From assembly GCF_002994745.2 (NCBI RefSeq), contig NC_037094.1:39574956-39638955 (forward strand): a stretch of 64,000 bases of DNA, in the 5' to 3' direction. This stretch comes from Rosa chinensis (Eukaryota > Streptophyta > Magnoliopsida > Rosales > Rosaceae). Below, piece by piece: positions 59,044 through 64,000 of the stretch. Below the pieces are notes generated by a model. It searched no databases and was not told the DNA's origin. It was given only the letters and a program-made list of their open reading frames with translations. The position numbers and the translations under genes were made by a program. How positions within the stretch are numbered: the stretch's first letter is position 1; each line of letters starts with the position of its first letter.

Positions 59044-61570
59044 AAATTCCCCCACATTTAGCTTTTGCTAGACCCTTAGCAAAATCAATATAACAAACCA
59101 AAAAGACTACAACACAAAGCAAAGAAACTACGAAAATAAACTAAGTATAGAAAACGAAAAACACAAGACTCAAGACTCAAAAACGTTGAAAACACTTAGA
59201 CAAGAATCAAGACACAAACGTCACATACTAAGACTCAAAACATTGACACACAAATGACTTCTACAGCCCTTCAACATATTGTCTCATAAATCTCATACTT
59301 TCAAGTCACCAAGATTAGCACTTAACCAAGCATCACCTCATCAAGATATTCAAAAGCTAATTACAAAATATAATCCACATATAAGCATGTAAGACTTGGG
59401 GGTAAACAATGGTGGTGGGTTCTTTAACATATTTCAAACAAGTCATGATTCAAACCTCGCATGGATATATCACTCTTTCTTCTCTCAGATTCAAGGCTCA
59501 TGCTTAAAAGCTTATCACTCAAGTATATGTGAAAGATTAACAAGTGTATCACATATTAGAAACGAAAGCACATATATATTCAATTTTTTCCAAAGATCTC
59601 ATGAAAGATATCAACTACTTGCACAGATGAACCCAAGCCATAAGTTCAACAGTTATGACTCATCTCCACAGATCAAAGACTGTCCCATCTTAAGGATCAA
59701 AGAGGTCTTACAATTAAGGTTGTAATGGGGCCAAGGCTTAAGGTTTAAAGAAACGAAGGGATAGGAAAATCACAAAGTATCCTAAAAACCTAGTAGAGCA
59801 TTTGTTGATGTAGATAGACCAAATTTCGAATCCACCAAAGCATGTAGACGCCAAGTATCCTTCAAAGGCTTATAAAAGGGCCAAGTACCATCATGTTGGG
59901 CCCAAACTTCATTCTAACCTTATTTCGAACATGTGAATTGGACAAAGACCAAATTTTTCAACAATGGGCCTTCAATTTTAAAATAACTCCAAATCCACAA
60001 AGTATAGGGGACTAAAATCCATAAACATACAACAATAACACACATTTTTTTCCTTAATTGCCGAAATATTCTTTCTCTTTTTTTTTTCACGATTTCATTC
60101 TTTTTTTTTCTTTTTTGGCAATTACAAACAAAAATTCATATGGACAAGTCTACCCCCACACTTGCACTTCTTCATGTCTTCAAAATCCTTCCTTAACGCC
60201 AAAACTCCAAGCAAAGTCTCAAAAATATGCTCCACTAAGTCTTTAGAACAAAGGGTAAGGATATAACTATACTAGGGTTAAGGGTTAAGGAATTTTGAGG
60301 GTGATGAAATAAAAGGCTCAATGTAGGCTCAAAATGGTTAAACTAGGGGAGTCCCACGACGGGCACAATTATGGACACAAGCTTTATTTGGCAATGGTGG
60401 TAAATATCCTAAGTAAGTACCTTTATCCTTTCCAGAATCAGGGACATATATTGATCATAAACGTCTCAACAAGCATAACAGTGAATTCTAGCATTCTCTA
60501 GTCCATCAAACTTAATCTATGGCAAGTAGTCAATCAAGATGAAAGAATAATGAGATCAGCAAAATTATCGCCAAGAAAATAAGAGTATAATTCATTTTTT
60601 TATTTAATCGCTCAACAAAGAAAGGGCACATGGCTCAAATTCTCACAAGGGTTTATTACGAATCATAACTTTATCTTCCACATGTTCATATTCTGTACCA
60701 AAGTTACGCATGCACCATATCTACTACACATTCATATGCTTTTCATAAATCATAGTTAACCAAAGAATATCATCAAACATTATCTCAATCTTGTGATCCT
60801 CTTTTAGCCTTAACTTCAGAGATATAAGCTCATCCTAGACAGTTAAAAGGGCATCCTAAGACTCGATCACAAAACAAAATAAAAACAAACACAAAAGTGA
60901 CGCAACAAACAAGCAAAAACGTTTTGAACTTAGGGTTATTTCCCTTCTCCTTTCGGTAACTCCTTTGGAACATGACCAGGTGAAGAGAGGAATGATTTTG
61001 GCGGAGCTCAGCTCACTTGATTGACAGGGGACGAGACCCTTTGTCAGCACTTCTCATATCCAAACTGAACCTTAGACATCACATCCCATTGGATGCGCTT
61101 ACGATGAAGAAGATATTTACCCAAAATTCAATTTGACTCTAACAATAAACAACAAAACAAAAACACAAGTATAAAAATCGAAACATGAAATACAAAACCT
61201 AAAACAAAGTTAACGCAAATTTTTTTTATTTTTCTGCATTTTCTGATTTTTTATTTTGTTTTCTTTTATAACCACAAAACTAGCTCCTAAAAATAAAGTA
61301 AAACGGTATACCCTTCCCCCACACTTAAATCATGCATTGTCCTCAATGTATAAACAAGTTTAAAGCATACAAAACATCAATCAAGCATGGCATAAGAGTT
61401 AACGCAGAGAAACCTAAAACAAAGACAAAGTTTTCGAAAATAAAAGAGAAGGGAAGAGTTCAAGAATGCAAATCTGCGTTGATGGCTCCTCCACAGCTAC
61501 GGATGAAATGGGTTGCCTCCCATGCAGCGCTTAATGTTTAAAGTCTTTCAGCCTAGACTTGCACCTTCAT
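59044..61570 (-). other. A3 region between 3' LTR and pol
   Basis: Colinear with 32,613-35,084 of A1. It holds a polypurine tract with one change (CCCCCACATTT on the plus strand, about 59,048) and both internal polypurine-like boxes (60,153 and 61,316). It has no long frame. Confidence 0.7.
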
Positions 61571-64000
61571 TTATTCCTCTGGTTGTGGCGCCTCCTGGAG
61601 GGGTACATCCTCCACATTGTGCTCCACAAACGCCTCATAATAAGGCTTAAGACGATGGCCATTTACCTTGAACTCACTTCCAGTTGCAGGGCTCCTTATC
61701 AGTATAGCACCATGAGAAAAAACGTTAGTAACTATAAAAGGACCAACCCATCTAGAACGTAACTTACCAGGGAAAAGCTTTAATCTAGAATGAAATAAAA
61801 GAACTTTTTGACCAACTACAAAAGCCTTTCCACGAATCATTTTATCATGAAAAGCCTTTGTCTTTTCCTTGTAAATCCGTGCACTATCATAGGCATCATT
61901 CCGAATTTCCTCAAGCTCATTGAGTTGCAACTTCCTATGAAGTCCAGCTTCATCCAAGTCCATGTTGAACGTCCTAACTGCCCACCATGCTCTATGCTCC
62001 AATTTCACAGGTAAGTGGCACGCTTTTCCATACACCAACCGAAATGGAGACATCCCTATTGGCGTCTTAAAGGCTGTCCTATACGCCCACAATGCATCCT
62101 CCAAGCGTTGGCTCCAATCCTTCCTTGAAGGTCCCACGGTTTTCTCAAGTATCCGCTTTATCTCCCTATTTGAAACTTCTGCTTGTCCACTCGTTTGAGG
62201 ATGATAAGGTGTGGAAACCTTATGAGTGACGTTGTACTTCCTGAGCAAAGCCTCAATGGTCTTGTTGCAAAAGTGAGAACCTCTGTCACTAATGATTGCT
62301 CTAGGCATGCCAAACCTACTAAAAATGTTAGACTTTATAAACTCTGCAACAACCTTAGAATCATTAGTTCTGGTGGCTTTCGCTTCCACCCACTTAGAAA
62401 CATAATCAACAGCCAAGAGGATATAGAGAAAACCATTAGATGAAGGAAAAGGTCCCATAAAATCAATACCCCATACATCAAAGATTTCGACAATTATCAC
62501 AGGTTTTAAAGGCATTTGATCTTTAGGGCCTAAATTACCGGTTCTTTAGCATCTGTCACATGTCATACAGAAATTATATGCATCTTCAAAAAAAGTAGGC
62601 CAATAAAAACCACATTCCAACACCTTCCTAGCAGTTCTATCAGAGCCAAAGTGACCACCACATTGCTTAGCATGACTAAACTCAAGTATAGCTTTCTGTT
62701 CATTATTAGGCACACATCTCCTTATCAATTTATCAGGACAATATTTCCACAAGTAAGGATCATCCCAAACATATTGTCTAGCTAAAAACTTAAGTCTATC
62801 ACGTTGAGCACTTTGCATATGACTAGGAAACGTTTTAGACACCAAGTAATTAACAATATCTGCATACCAAGGCTCACTTACCTGGATTCCGAAGACTTGT
62901 TCATCCGGAAACATCTCCACTAAGGGTATGGCGTCCTCCTCACTCACAAGTCTGCTCAAGTGGTCTGCCACAACGTTGTCAGAGCCCTTCGTATCCTTGA
63001 TCTCAACATCAAACTCTTGAAGCAAGAGTATCCAACGAATTAGCCTAGGTTTTGCCTCCTTCTTTGACATTAGGTACCTTAAAGCTGCATGATCATAATA
63101 AATAATAACTTTAGTACCCAATAAATAAGATCGAAATTTTTCTAAGGCAAAAACAACAGCTAAGAGTTCTTTTTCAGTTGTAGAGTAATTGAGTTGAGCA
63201 TCATTAAGGGTCCTTGATGCATAGTAGATGGCATAGGGCTTCTTGTCCTTCCTTTGGCCTAGCACGGCCCCAATGGCATAATCTGAGGCGTCACACATGA
63301 TCTCAAAGGGAAGAGACCAATCTGGTGGGAGCATAATTGGTGCAGACGTTAGAAGCTCCTTCAAGGTGTTGAATGCCTTCTTGCAATCCTCATCAAATTC
63401 GAATGTCACCTCCTTTTGAAGTAGACGACATAGGGGCCTAGAAATCTTGGAAAAGTCCTTGATAAAGCGCCTGTAGAAACCTACATGTCCAAGAAAAGAA
63501 CGGACCTCCCTCACACTTGTGGGGTATGGTAAGTATCTAACAAGATCTACTTTAGCTTTATCTACTTCAATTCCACGTTTAGAGATAATATGCCCTAAAA
63601 CTATTCCTTGTTTAACCATAAAGTGACATTTTTCCTAATTTAAAACAAGGTTAGTTTCTTCACAACGTTCAAGTATCAATTCTAAATTACTTAAGCAATT
63701 TTCGAAATCTTTACCAAAGACAGAAAAGTCATCCATAAAAACTTCAATAATTTTCTCAATAAAATCAGAAAAGATACTTACCATGCACCTTTGAAACGTA
63801 CCTGGGGTGTTACATAGTCCGAATGGCATTCTTCTGTAGACAAACGTTCCAAAAGGACAAGTGAAGGTCGTTTTCTCTTGATCCTCATGAGCAATGGCGA
63901 TTTGATTGTAACCAGAATATCCATCCAAGAAGCAATAGAACTCATGACCTGCTAACCTCTCAAGCATCTGATCAATGAATGGCAAGGGGAAGTGATCCTT
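61571..64000 (-). pseudogene. A3 pol (reverse transcriptase, RNase H, integrase), two nonsense codons, runs off the window
   Basis: Colinear with the C-terminal half of the A1 polyprotein. From right to left it shows the reverse transcriptase with FMDD (in 63,635-63,985), RNase H with CDAS and DHAAL, and the integrase zinc site with CDRC (62,546-63,619). The integrase core and C-terminus follow at 61,571-62,515. The frame stays in register throughout. It is interrupted only by two stops: one just after CDRC (about 62,546) where A1 has Gln, and one after LVLN (about 63,634) where A1 has Trp. Both are single-base changes. The rest of gag-pol and the 5' LTR lie beyond the window, so the state of the whole element is unknown. 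Confidence 0.9.

Noticed and set aside
1..64000. tRNA, rRNA or microRNA genes
   Set aside because: I looked for conserved tRNA boxes and long rRNA stretches and saw none. The tRNA-Asp-like sequences are retrotransposon primer sites. Hairpins in the LTR arrays are too short for microRNA precursors.

Overview
This is nuclear DNA of a flowering plant, most likely a eudicot. The signs are spliced GT-AG exons, a plastid-type oxidoreductase gene, Athila-like and chromovirus-like Ty3/gypsy LTRs with tRNA-Asp primer sites, and CACTA and Mutator-like DNA transposons. I lean weakly towards Rosaceae, but nothing read here proves it. All homology statements come from motif recognition; no search was run.

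Layout. Positions 1-3.4 kb hold no clear gene, only a degenerate AGTAACCA-type repeat and an antisense relic of ribosomal protein L18. Positions 3,480-7,577 hold the only intact host gene, a nine-exon FAD-dependent oxidoreductase related to carotenoid isomerase (573 residues). From 8,162 to the window end the sequence is essentially one deep nest of transposable elements. Boundaries were read from element termini and target-site duplications (TSDs).

The nest, from outside in. A decayed chromovirus on the minus strand has its 3' LTR split into 8,162-8,405 and 49,962-52,264, with integrase remnants at 52,265-54,962. Its LTR is split by a 41.5-kb CACTA-type element (8,406-49,958, TSD TGA), which carries exons of what looks like a DRD1/CHR35-type SNF2 gene. 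Those exons are broken by solo LTRs D (TSD TGTAT) and E (TSD ATGAA). D is split by LTRs C1 and C2 (C2 TSD GAAAG), and C1 by B1 (TSD GTGAC). Further right the CACTA interior holds B2, B3, B4 (TSD CAAAT) and B7 (TSD TTGAT). B4 holds solo LTR X1 (TSD ATGGT) and a broken family-A LTR. Inside that LTR lies a complete 14.4-kb Athila-like retrotransposon, A1 (29,939-44,344, TSD CCAAC), with a 1,867-residue Gag-Pol frame. The chromovirus integrase is split by a Pack-MULE (52,937-54,022, 9-bp TSD) carrying two kinesin KIN-7 exon fragments. The right end holds a second CACTA end, pieces of LTRs X and G, and a second family-A element (A3) running off the window with two nonsense codons in pol.

Most unusual signal. 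Three chromovirus-type LTRs (E, C2, C1) each carry an array of short hairpins. Within an array the loop sequence is conserved while the stem arms change from unit to unit and stay complementary; each LTR has a different loop. The E array is the clearest, with units of 9-nt arm, 13-nt loop and 9-nt arm. I do not know of a description of such arrays.
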